DNA from: Flavobacteriales bacterium
Lineage (GTDB): Bacteria; Bacteroidota; Bacteroidia; Flavobacteriales_E; Vicingaceae
Reading direction: 5' to 3'
Assembly (NCBI GenBank): GCA_020853105.1
Contig: JADYZM010000004.1
Span: forward strand, 164,563 to 228,562
Length of the DNA stretch: 64,000 bases
Position numbers and translations under genes: made by a program. This document shows positions 11,453 to 20,800 of this stretch, in pieces (the stretch's first letter is position 1; each line of letters starts with the position of its first letter). Below the pieces are notes generated by a model that was given only the letters and a program-made list of their open reading frames with translations, did no database searches and had not been told where the DNA came from.

Positions 11453-12112
11453 TTACCCTTTGTTTAGATTTTTAAGAATTGTAAAAGCTCTGTCAATACA
11501 ATCGTCTTCAACAATAATTGTAAACTCATGCATGGTTGAAATAATATCTAAAATATTTATTCCTTCCCAAGCAATTTTTTTGAGTATAAAATAATAAATA
11601 CCGGAAACATCAGCATTTTCACTGGGTAATTTAATTGTTAATGAGGAAAGATTTTTTGTTTCTTGTATCAAAGTTTCGTGTTTGAACAAATTGTCTATAT
11701 CATCATGTTCTGAATCACTAAGTATAATGGTAGTTTCATAAACACCTTGCGAAAAAGCAAAAAATGCATCTTTTTTTCCTTTGATTTTTTTTAATAAATC
11801 AGCTTGTCTATCAACTATTGTTTCTGAATTTTTAAAAGTATAATAAGTAATTCTTGAACGAACAGTAATATCTCCTAATTTACTGATAACTTTTTTTACT
11901 TTGATTTTTAAATTCGGATCAAATTTTGGTGAAAGCCTTTTCAGAGCCATAACAATAGCTCCAATTTGCACATCTTTTTTAGTTAATTCGTCAATTTCTG
12001 GTTTTATTTGTCTTGAAAGCGATGATAGGTTAATTATATTTTCAGCTAAAGCTTCTTCTAAAAAAGGTGATTTCTTAATTATTTCTTCTACTAATACGTG
12101 AGTTGCTTTCAT
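11453..12112 (-). CDS. ACT-like regulatory domain protein (aspartokinase-type ACT)
   Basis: A 219-residue soluble protein. The first ~110 residues are helical (EEIIKKSPFLEEAL, LSRQIKPEIDELTKK, VQIGAIVMALKRL) and look like a winged-helix or helical bundle. The last ~60 residues (ADVSGIYYFILKKIAWEGINILDIISTMHEFTIIV) resemble the ACT domain of aspartokinases. No kinase domain is present. Proteins of this shape occur widely in Bacteroidota and archaea as uncharacterised ACT proteins. It would be expected to bind a small ligand such as an amino acid. The gene stands alone and faces pntB. Confidence 0.6.
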   Translation of the reverse strand: MKATHVLVEEIIKKSPFLEEALAENIINLSSLSRQIKPEIDELTKKDVQIGAIVMALKRLSPKFDPNLKIKVKKVISKLGDITVRSRITYYTFKNSETIVDRQADLLKKIKGKKDAFFAFSQGVYETTIILSDSEHDDIDNLFKHETLIQETKNLSSLTIKLPSENADVSGIYYFILKKIAWEGINILDIISTMHEFTIIVEDDCIDRAFTILKNLNKG

Positions 12113-12346
12113 ACAATTTTTTTTATTTTTCCCTTATTATTTAATACTGTTAGTTAATTTTTAGATAATTCAAATTTTCGTTTGATTTTCGATTGCAAAT
12201 TTATGAAACCAATAATGAAGTTAAATTTTTAACACAGAAAATTGATATTAAACAATCTGTAGTTTTTTATTTAAGCATTCCAATTTTCAAACAAAATGAG
12301 AATAAAATTTTAGATTTTAAAAATAATAGAAGTTCAACAATAATTT

Positions 12347-12362
12347 TTTGACATAAGTCAAA
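12347..12362. promoter_or_regulatory. Perfect palindrome resembling an FNR/HcpR-type operator
   Basis: TTTGACATAAGTCAAA is a perfect inverted repeat with a 4-base centre. It fits the TTGAy-N4-rTCAA layout bound by Crp/Fnr-family regulators such as FNR and HcpR. It lies in the 351-bp divergent region (12113-12463) between the ACT-like gene and prmA, about 100 bp before prmA. Apart from this site the region is AT-rich and shows no gene. A single site without a known regulator in the window is only suggestive. Confidence 0.4.
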
Positions 12363-12463
12363 TCTGTTTTTTATAAACTTGAAAAATTGTTGAAATCATT
12401 TTACAGAAATTTGAAATACTGCATTAAAATTTTAGTTTCTTTATGGGGGATAATAGTAATTAA

Positions 12464-13294
12464 ATGAATTATATTGAATTAAGCATTGAGGTAACACCAA
12501 TAGAACCCGGAAGAGATATTTTAATTGCAGAATTAGCGGAAATCGGTTTTGAAAGTTTTGTTGAATTCGAACTCGGAGTAAACGCATATATACAGGAGAG
12601 TTTATTCAATGAAGATGAAATGAAGCAATTGTTTTCATTCAACAGTAGTGAATTTAAAGTAAGTTATCACCAAAATAGAATAGAAGATCAGAATTGGAAC
12701 GAAGTTTGGGAGAAGAATTTTGAACCGATAAATGTGAACCAACAATGTTATATCAGAGCCCCATTTCATGAAAAGAAATCCAATATTGAATATGATATTG
12801 TCATTGAGCCTAAAATGTCTTTTGGAACAGGACACCACGAAACTACCTATCTGATGATTGAAGAATTACTTAAAATGGAAGTTAAGTCAAAAAAAATACT
12901 GGATATGGGTTGTGGAACCGGAGTTTTGGCAATTTTGACTGAGAAACTAGGAGCATCAGAAATTGTGGCAATAGACATTGATGAATGGGCTTATGAAAAT
13001 ACAGTAGAGAATATCAAAACGAACAATTGTTCCAAAATTAAACCTCTGCTGGGAGGTGCAGAGTGTATTGCTCCTCACAAATTTGATATAGTAATTGCAA
13101 ATATCAATAGAAACATATTGACTAAAGACATGGATAAATATGCTGATTCGCTTTGCTCAAATGGACATCTTTTATTAAGCGGTTTTTTTGATTCAGACAC
13201 AGAACTATTAATAAATCATGCAGAAAAACTACAGTTAAAAATAAAGAGCAAATCCATTAAAAACGAATGGACCTTACTTCATTTAATCCGTTAA
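12464..13294 (+). CDS. prmA: Ribosomal protein L11 methyltransferase
   Basis: A 276-residue cytoplasmic enzyme. An N-terminal substrate-recognition part (residues 1-100, ending NWNEVWEKNFEP) is followed by SFGTGHHETTYLMI, the PrmA-specific motif. The class I SAM-binding motif ILDMGCGTGVLAILTEKLGA and the post-motif IVIANINRNIL (NPP-like position reading NIN as in PrmA) come next. It trimethylates residues of ribosomal protein L11. The stop is 5 bp before the start of the large exported protein gene, so the two are probably co-transcribed. Confidence 0.95.
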   Translation: MNYIELSIEVTPIEPGRDILIAELAEIGFESFVEFELGVNAYIQESLFNEDEMKQLFSFNSSEFKVSYHQNRIEDQNWNEVWEKNFEPINVNQQCYIRAPFHEKKSNIEYDIVIEPKMSFGTGHHETTYLMIEELLKMEVKSKKILDMGCGTGVLAILTEKLGASEIVAIDIDEWAYENTVENIKTNNCSKIKPLLGGAECIAPHKFDIVIANINRNILTKDMDKYADSLCSNGHLLLSGFFDSDTELLINHAEKLQLKIKSKSIKNEWTLLHLIR

Positions 13295-13299
13295 AAAAG

Positions 13300-16200
13300 A
13301 TGAGAAAAAAATTTATACTTCTGATTTATATTTGTTTAGCAAGCATTTCCTTATTGGCACAAACAAAGATTAAATCGTTTTCTGCAGACTCCTCAGCATT
13401 TTTTAAAGAAATGGAAGAATTCTTATCCGCTTCAAGAAAAGAAGAAGGAAAAGCAGTTATGGATGAATTTTCTTGGGATTGGTTTGGTGGTAAATTTTCA
13501 AATGAACAACGAACTGGTGTTTACAAAATGGCAAATCTGATGCTTGATAAAAAAAGAAAACCATTTCCGGATTTTAGAAACTACCTTTTTACTATATCAA
13601 AATTCGTTAACAGTAAATATCAAACCCCTGAATCTTTTGTGGCGTGGCAAGCAATATTGCAACAATTGGTTGACGACAAAAACAAAAATAATTTCACAAA
13701 CTATTTAGAATCATGTAACTCACTGTTTGATGAAAATGCAATATATAAATCTGCTGCTAATACATGGAAAGCCAATAACAGCAATTATAAATTTGGGTTT
13801 GACAGTTTGCCAACTATCGAATTTAGTGCATTAACATTAACGTGTTATTCGAAAGAAGATAGCTCAGTAATTCATAATACCAAAGGTAAATTTTATCCAA
13901 CCCTAGGAATTTGGTATGGAGAAGGAGGAAAAATCACATGGGAAAGAGCCGATTACTCACCAGATTCTGTTTATGCAGAAATAAACAATTACTCCATTGA
14001 ATGTAAAACACCTGCTTATGAAATAGAAAATGTAACATTCTACGATTACACACATTTTCAGAAACCATTGAAAGGAAAATTGTTTGAAAAAGTTTTAGCA
14101 GGTGTAACTACCGAAAATGCAACTTACCCAAGATTTGAGTCAAACGACAAACGTATTAAAATTAGCAATATAGCCAAAGGGGTTGATTATATTGGTGGAT
14201 TTGCACTTCACGGCAGAAAATTTATTGGCAGAGGTGATGCAGAACAAGACGCCTTTTTTGTTTTCTACAGAAAAGAACAACCTTTTATGAAAATCGGTTC
14301 AAAAGCCTTTGTAATACGACCCGAGAAAATAGTTTCAGATGTAGCTTCCGCAACCATCTATTTAGATAAAGACTCTATTTACCACCCCGGATTATCGTTT
14401 AAATTCTTTCAAGAAGAACGCAGATTAACCCTGATTAGAGATAATCAGGGAATTAAAATAACACCTTACTATAACTCCTTTCATCAAGTGGATATGGACT
14501 TTGAAATGCTAACATGGAATTTAGAAGACCCTCTCATTCAATTTGGAAACTTGGTTGGAGGTACCAAAACCGATGCTACATTTTCTTCATCAAACTTTTT
14601 TAAATTAAATATTTATCAGGATATGACAGGACTTTCCGACCAAAACCCGTTGTATCAAATAAAAACCATGGTTCAACAATACGATACTAATTTTTTAACT
14701 GTAGAACAAGTTTCTAACTTCATGCGATTATCAAAAGAGCAATCAGTGTCTTTGTTATTAAACCTTACTTATGCTGGTTTTGTGTTGTTTGATTATGATA
14801 ACATGAATTTTATTGTAAAAAATAAACTGTTAGACTGGGTAAAATCTAGTGCAGGAAAATTAGATTATGATGTAATAAACTTTTTTTCAAACATTAAAGG
14901 TGCATCAAACGGAACATTAAGTTTGTTGAATTATGATTTAACGCTCAGGGGAGTAAATAGCATTCATTTGAGTGATTCTCAACAAGTAACAATCTATCCC
15001 GACAATCAAACCTTGATATTGAAAAAGAATAGAGATTTTGATTTTAATGGTGTTGTACAAGCTGGTAGATTTGATATAATGGGAAGCAACTTTTCATTCA
15101 AATACGATAATTTTAAAATCAATATGCCAAATGTGGATTCTCTGCGTATTTATGCCGAAACCGGACAGGTTGATGATTTAGGAAAGCCAATTATCAAGCC
15201 GGTAAAAACTGTAATCAATAATATAAATGGCGAATTATTGATTGATAAACCCAACAATAAATCCGGAATAAAACCTGTTCCTGAATATCCTATTTTGAAC
15301 AGTTTTAAAAATTCATATGTTTTTTATGATAGCAAATCGATTCAAGAGGGAGCTTATAAAAGAGATAATTTTTATTTTGATGTAAAACCTTTCACCATAG
15401 ATAGTTTGGATAACTTTACTAATGCATCACTTCAATTTGAAGGTTCGTTAAAATCAGCAGGAATATTTCCTGATTTCGATGAAGTATTAAAACTTCAACC
15501 CGACCATTCTTTGGGATTTGTGAGAAAAACACCTCCAGATGGATATCAAGTATATGGTGGAAAAGGAAAATTCACAAATGAAATTAATCTAAGTCATAAT
15601 GGTTTGAAAGGAGATGGAAAAATAAATTATATCGCATCAACAACATATTCAAATGAATTTATTTTCTTACCTGATTCAATGATTGCAGTAGCACAAAATT
15701 TTGTAGTAGAAGCAAGCCCGGTAAAAGTAGAATTTCCACCGGTTGAAGGCAAAAATGTGAAAACAACTTGGGTACCGAAAAAAGACTTTATGATTCATAA
15801 ACAAATAACAGAGCCAATCCGAATGTATGATATGAAATCGGTAATGCACGGACAAACCAAAATTACTCCCGATGGTTTATCCGGAAAAGGAACATTTGAA
15901 TTTGAAAAAGCCGAAATGATTTCAGAAGAAATACAATTCAAGTTTCATGAGTTTTTTGCAGACACAGCTGACTTTAGATTAAAAGATACCGAAACTGCAG
16001 GTGAACTTTCGTTTTCAACTAAAAATGTAAATGCTCACGTTAGTTTTAAAAATAGAAACGGACATTTTAAATCTAACGGAGGAGGTTCTGTTATTGAGTT
16101 TCCACAAAATCAGTACATCTGTTTTATGGATGAATTTATTTGGTATATGGACAGAGATGACATAGAACTAACTGCCGGAGAAAGTAAAGAAAAAGATGCA

Positions 16201-17742
16201 AGTGATGTTAAACTGGAAGGAGCTCAGTTTATTTCTGTTCATCCGCAACAAGACTCGTTGAGTTTTTTCTCAACAAAAGCAACATACGACTTGAAAAAGA
16301 AAATTATTGATGCAAAAGGAGTTAAGTTTATGAATGTTGCTGACGCAATGGTTTATCCCGATAGCGGTCAAGTAGTGATTGATAAGTTGGCAAAAATGAG
16401 AACTCTACACAATTCAAAAGTTGTTGCCAGTTATGTTACACAAAACCATCATATATATAACTCAACTATTAATGTTTTTGGACGAAGAAAATATGCAGGC
16501 AGTGGATTTATTGACTATGTAGATGAATTAGAAGGAAGACAAACTATTTATTTGGAAAATATTGGAGTTGACACAACCGGTCAAACATACGCAACAGGTG
16601 AAATTGCAGATACTGCAAACTTCAAGTTAAGCCCATATTTTGAATACCAAGGTAAATTAAAACTATTTGCTAACAATGAATTTCTAACTTTTTCCGGAAA
16701 AAGCAGAATAGTACACGATTGTAACTTGCTTCCAAGAGAATGGTTTACTTTTGAATCTCAAATAAATCCGAAAGAGATTTATATACCTATCGATAGTAAT
16801 ACTCGAGATGCAAATAATAATCCATTGTATGCAAGTGTTTTCAGTAGCCCTGACTCATTAGGAGTTTACACATCATACCTAAATTATAAAAAATTCCACT
16901 CACATATTGAAGTACTCAGAGCAACAGGATTTTTATTTTACGACAAAGAAAACAGCGAATATAAAATCTCAAATAAAGACAAATTACAAGAGATGTCATT
17001 TACCGGGAATTATTTGAGTTTAAATACCAAAAATTGCAAGTCTTATGCCGAAGGAAAAATCAATTTAGGTGCTGAATTCGGTCAGGTAAAAATAGACGCA
17101 GCAGGAACTCTTACTCAAAATTTAATTGACAATGATGTTGTATTTGATTTGGTGGTTTTGATGGATTTTTTCTTTAGCGACGATGCACTTAAAAATATTT
17201 CAAAAAAAATTCAACAAGCAGGTTCACTTGACCCGGTTAAATTAGATAGACCTGTGTTTGAAAAAGGATTAAGAGATGTGATTGGTAAAACTGAAGCTGA
17301 TAAACTTATAGCCCAACTCAACTTGTATGGTGAATTTAAAAAGTTACCCGAAGAGTTGAAAAAGCCATTTGTTTTGAATGACATTAAATTCAAATGGGAT
17401 GATGTAAACAGAAGATATAAATCATTAGGAAAAGTAGGAATTAGCAATATAGGAAAGGAACAAATCAATAAGTACGTTGATGCAAAAATTGAAATCATAA
17501 AAAAACGAAGCGGAGATATTTTAAACATGTATATTGAAATTGACAAAAACAATTGGTATTTCTTTAATTATACCAGAGGCATAATGCAAACAATTTCATC
17601 AGACGCTGATTACAATACTTTAATTCAAGAAATGAAACCGGACAACAGAAAGTCTAAGGCAGAAAGAGGTGAGGAACCATACCAATTTATGTACTCTTCA
17701 GACAAGAAAAAAGTTGATTTTTTACGAAAATTTGATGAATAG
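13300..17742 (+). CDS. Large exported protein of unknown function, with LptA-like repeats
   Basis: The ORF begins at 13267 inside prmA, but a normal signal peptide (MRKKFILLIYICLASISLLAQ) begins at the Met at 13300, just after the prmA stop. The mature protein of ~1460 residues has no membrane helix and is rich in beta strands. Segments such as ATYDLKKKIIDAKGVKFMNV, VADAMVYPDSGQVVID and KTKNCKSYAEGKINLGAEF look like the beta-jellyroll repeats of LptA/OstA-type or AsmA-like envelope proteins; this is my inference from pattern. I do not recognise a named family. It is probably periplasmic or associated with the outer membrane. Confidence 0.75.
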   Translation: MRKKFILLIYICLASISLLAQTKIKSFSADSSAFFKEMEEFLSASRKEEGKAVMDEFSWDWFGGKFSNEQRTGVYKMANLMLDKKRKPFPDFRNYLFTISKFVNSKYQTPESFVAWQAILQQLVDDKNKNNFTNYLESCNSLFDENAIYKSAANTWKANNSNYKFGFDSLPTIEFSALTLTCYSKEDSSVIHNTKGKFYPTLGIWYGEGGKITWERADYSPDSVYAEINNYSIECKTPAYEIENVTFYDYTHFQKPLKGKLFEKVLAGVTTENATYPRFESNDKRIKISNIAKGVDYIGGFALHGRKFIGRGDAEQDAFFVFYRKEQPFMKIGSKAFVIRPEKIVSDVASATIYLDKDSIYHPGLSFKFFQEERRLTLIRDNQGIKITPYYNSFHQVDMDFEMLTWNLEDPLIQFGNLVGGTKTDATFSSSNFFKLNIYQDMTGLSDQNPLYQIKTMVQQYDTNFLTVEQVSNFMRLSKEQSVSLLLNLTYAGFVLFDYDNMNFIVKNKLLDWVKSSAGKLDYDVINFFSNIKGASNGTLSLLNYDLTLRGVNSIHLSDSQQVTIYPDNQTLILKKNRDFDFNGVVQAGRFDIMGSNFSFKYDNFKINMPNVDSLRIYAETGQVDDLGKPIIKPVKTVINNINGELLIDKPNNKSGIKPVPEYPILNSFKNSYVFYDSKSIQEGAYKRDNFYFDVKPFTIDSLDNFTNASLQFEGSLKSAGIFPDFDEVLKLQPDHSLGFVRKTPPDGYQVYGGKGKFTNEINLSHNGLKGDGKINYIASTTYSNEFIFLPDSMIAVAQNFVVEASPVKVEFPPVEGKNVKTTWVPKKDFMIHKQITEPIRMYDMKSVMHGQTKITPDGLSGKGTFEFEKAEMISEEIQFKFHEFFADTADFRLKDTETAGELSFSTKNVNAHVSFKNRNGHFKSNGGGSVIEFPQNQYICFMDEFIWYMDRDDIELTAGESKEKDASDVKLEGAQFISVHPQQDSLSFFSTKATYDLKKKIIDAKGVKFMNVADAMVYPDSGQVVIDKLAKMRTLHNSKVVASYVTQNHHIYNSTINVFGRRKYAGSGFIDYVDELEGRQTIYLENIGVDTTGQTYATGEIADTANFKLSPYFEYQGKLKLFANNEFLTFSGKSRIVHDCNLLPREWFTFESQINPKEIYIPIDSNTRDANNNPLYASVFSSPDSLGVYTSYLNYKKFHSHIEVLRATGFLFYDKENSEYKISNKDKLQEMSFTGNYLSLNTKNCKSYAEGKINLGAEFGQVKIDAAGTLTQNLIDNDVVFDLVVLMDFFFSDDALKNISKKIQQAGSLDPVKLDRPVFEKGLRDVIGKTEADKLIAQLNLYGEFKKLPEELKKPFVLNDIKFKWDDVNRRYKSLGKVGISNIGKEQINKYVDAKIEIIKKRSGDILNMYIEIDKNNWYFFNYTRGIMQTISSDADYNTLIQEMKPDNRKSKAERGEEPYQFMYSSDKKKVDFLRKFDE

Positions 17743-17817
17743 AACGAGCTATCAAAATCTAATTCGAAAGAAAAAAATGGTAAAAAAATCAAATAATGAA
17801 TCTATATTGTATATTCG

Positions 17818-17825
17818 TAAATTTG
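17818..17825 (+). promoter_or_regulatory. -7 box upstream of the giant SPOR protein gene
   Basis: TAAATTTG matches TAnnTTTG exactly and lies 21 bases before the ATG. No TTTG box stands at the expected -33 position, so the promoter may be weak or depend on an activator. Confidence 0.45.
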
Positions 17826-17846
17826 TCGGTTGACCATTTTAAATAA

Positions 17847-20800
17847 ATGAAACTAGAAGTTATTTTTAACAGATTCATTCTTACAGGATTTATTCTGTTG
17901 GTTTTTAATGCCAAGTCATCAGCACAATTTGCTTCACAAGAAGAGTTAAAAAAAACTGCTGAAACTTATTTTGTTCAAGAAGAATATGACAAAGCCCTAC
18001 CATTATACACACAATTATTGAGCAATTACCCCAAAGACCCTGACTATAACTTTAGATACGGAACTTGTTATTTTTTCGCAAATAGAGACAAAGAAGGAGC
18101 TCTTAAATATTTAAATTTTGCAGCCTCAAAACCTAACATCAATCCTCAAGCTTTTTATTTTCTGGCATTAGCACTTCATCACGAATATCAATTTTCAGCA
18201 GCCGAATCAAACTACAATAAATTTAGACAACTTGGGTTAGCTAAAGATATTCAAGAGTTTCAAGTGGATAGAAAAATTGAAATGTGTAGAAATGGAGCAA
18301 CACTTCTAAAAAGTATGACCGATATTGGTGTACTTCAAAAGAAAGAAATTAAAACAACAGAATTTTTCAGAAGTTATGATTTAAAAGGCATTGGAGGAAA
18401 AGTAGTTGTTAAACCCGATGAGTTTAAAACCAAATACGATATAAAAAAGAAAGAATCATCAATTGTTCATATTGGCGATAACGCAAATATGGTTGTTTTT
18501 TCATCGTATGGAAATGATGGTAAAAACGGAAAAGATATTTTTAAAGTGGTGAAACTACCCAATGGAGAATGGAGTAACCCCTCTGTTTTTCCTGATATCA
18601 ACACCAAATTTGACGAAGATTATCCTTTTCTCCATCCTGACGGACAAACCTTATATTTCAGTTCAAAAGGATATAACAGTATGGGTGGGTACGACATTTT
18701 TAAGTCAACATTTGATGCGAATACCGGAAGGTGGAGTTCTCCGGAAAATATAGATTTTCCTATAAACACACCCGATGATGATATATTGTTTATTTCTGAC
18801 ATAGATAATCAATTGGCATATTTTGCATCTTCACGAGCAAGCAAATTAGGAGAGTTGACTGTTTATAAAGTAAAAGTGGATAGAGTACCCTCTGAAAACA
18901 CTATTGTTAAAGGAATTTTTATTGCCGAATCAAACCCCAATCAGAAGTCAGCCACTATTTCAATTTTAGATACAGAAAAGAATAAAAAATATGGGGTTTT
19001 CACTACACAAAAAGAAACGGGAGAATATGTATTGGTTTTCCCTGGTAATGGAGGAAAATTTAAGTTATTGGTTGAAACAACAAACACAGCTCCAGTACAT
19101 TCAGCAGTGGTTGAGTTACCTCAATTAGATGGTTTTAGGGCATTGAAACAAGAATTAAGATTGGTAGGAGAGGGAAGCAGCGAAAAATTAGTTGTAAAAA
19201 ATTTATTTGACGAATCTGATGAATTTGACTTTAACGACCCACTTATTGTTGAAAATTTATTAAAATATAAAGCAAAAATGGATGTTAACATTTCTGAAGA
19301 TGAAATTTCAAATAACACTGCAATTGCTAACAAAACTTCCTTAGAAAAATTTTCAAACGAAGAGCTGAAGTCTGAATCTCAAAAAACAAATACCAAGTTG
19401 ACAGAAAATGCTAAGTTATCTAAATCTCAAGCCAATTTTTCCTATGACTTAGCTATGCAAAAAGCAACAGAAGCTAAACAATTGTTTGTTCAATCCGAAC
19501 AACAGAAAAAAATTGCCAGTGAATCACAAGTTTCTGACGAAAAAATTGCTGCATTTTCAAAATCTGAACAATTAAAATTAGATGCAGCAAAATTGGTAAA
19601 CGAATCTGTTACTGCTATCAACATTGCAAAATCATTAGAAAGTGAAGCAGTTGAAAGAGAAAGTGACATAAAAAAATCGAATGAACTTAACCAAACCGTA
19701 TCTTCAAAAATACTTGCAGGAAACAGAAAAGACGCCGAAATTGCATACAATGAATTAGCAGAAATTGCTGATGCAACCTACAATAAGGAGTCGGCTGTTG
19801 AAAAAGAAAAAGAATTAGCAACAAAAAAATTGGAAGAAAAAGAAGTTCAATTTTCAAAAACAAGAAACAAAGCATTAGAATTATCAAACCGCCAGAACGA
19901 AATAAATGAACAAATCGACGCATTAACAACTAAACTAAACAAATCATCAAAAAAATCGGAAAAAGAAGCTTTTCAATCTGAAATAGATGCTTTAAAAATT
20001 GATTTAGAAGATGCAAAATATGACTTAGGTGTTGCGTTAGATGAAGAGAAAAAATTAAATAATGAATTAGCTGAGATTAGAAATTCAACAACCACAACAG
20101 AAAATATACTTGATGAAGTTGGAAAAGTTACGACCAATACTACTTCAAAAATCATTGATAAAACAGCTTTAAACAATGAAATTGCTTTTTTTGAAAAACA
20201 AGGTTTAGTTGGCTTGTATCCAACAACTACAGTAGAAACTAAAGAACTTGCCGGTTCATTTGACTTAACAAAACAAAAAGAAAATTACACAATTATTTCT
20301 GACGATGGTAAAGTGATTGACTACTCTACAAAGCACAGTGCAAAAATGGTCGATGCTCAACAGTTGACTACAGAACCAGAACGTTCTACAGAAATGGCAG
20401 CAATACATAATCAATGGGTTGCTGATATTAAAGAAGAGCTTGAAATTCGTCAGAAACAATTGGAAAGCACTTCAAATTTAAATGACAAAACAAAATTACA
20501 AAGTAGAATAGAGGTATTAAAAAATCTTCAAACTGAAAAACAAAAAGAAGCAGATAAATATTCATTATTGGCTCAACAAAATTCAACTGAGAATACTACT
20601 ACAACAGCTATTACTGATTCTAATGGAAATATCACCAATTACAATCAAGATTTCGAAAAGAAAATTACTGCTTTAGACAGCAAAGAAAATTCTAAAAATG
20701 TAATTCAAGAGAAAATTAAAGTATATGAAGAATGGAACAAAGCAGGAAACCAGGAGCTGCTTTTGAAAAAAATTGAATTGAATAATGCTGAAGGTGAAGA

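Noticed and set aside
13267-13299. Earlier ATG for the 1480-aa protein, inside prmA
   Set aside because: It would add MDLTSFNPLKK ahead of a clean signal peptide. The Met at 13300 is the natural start.
19687-19929. Leu/Phe-rich minus-strand ORFs opposite the giant protein (also 20265, 21115, 21970)
   Set aside because: They arise because Lys/Glu/Gln codons read as Leu/Phe/Ser on the other strand. They are shadows.
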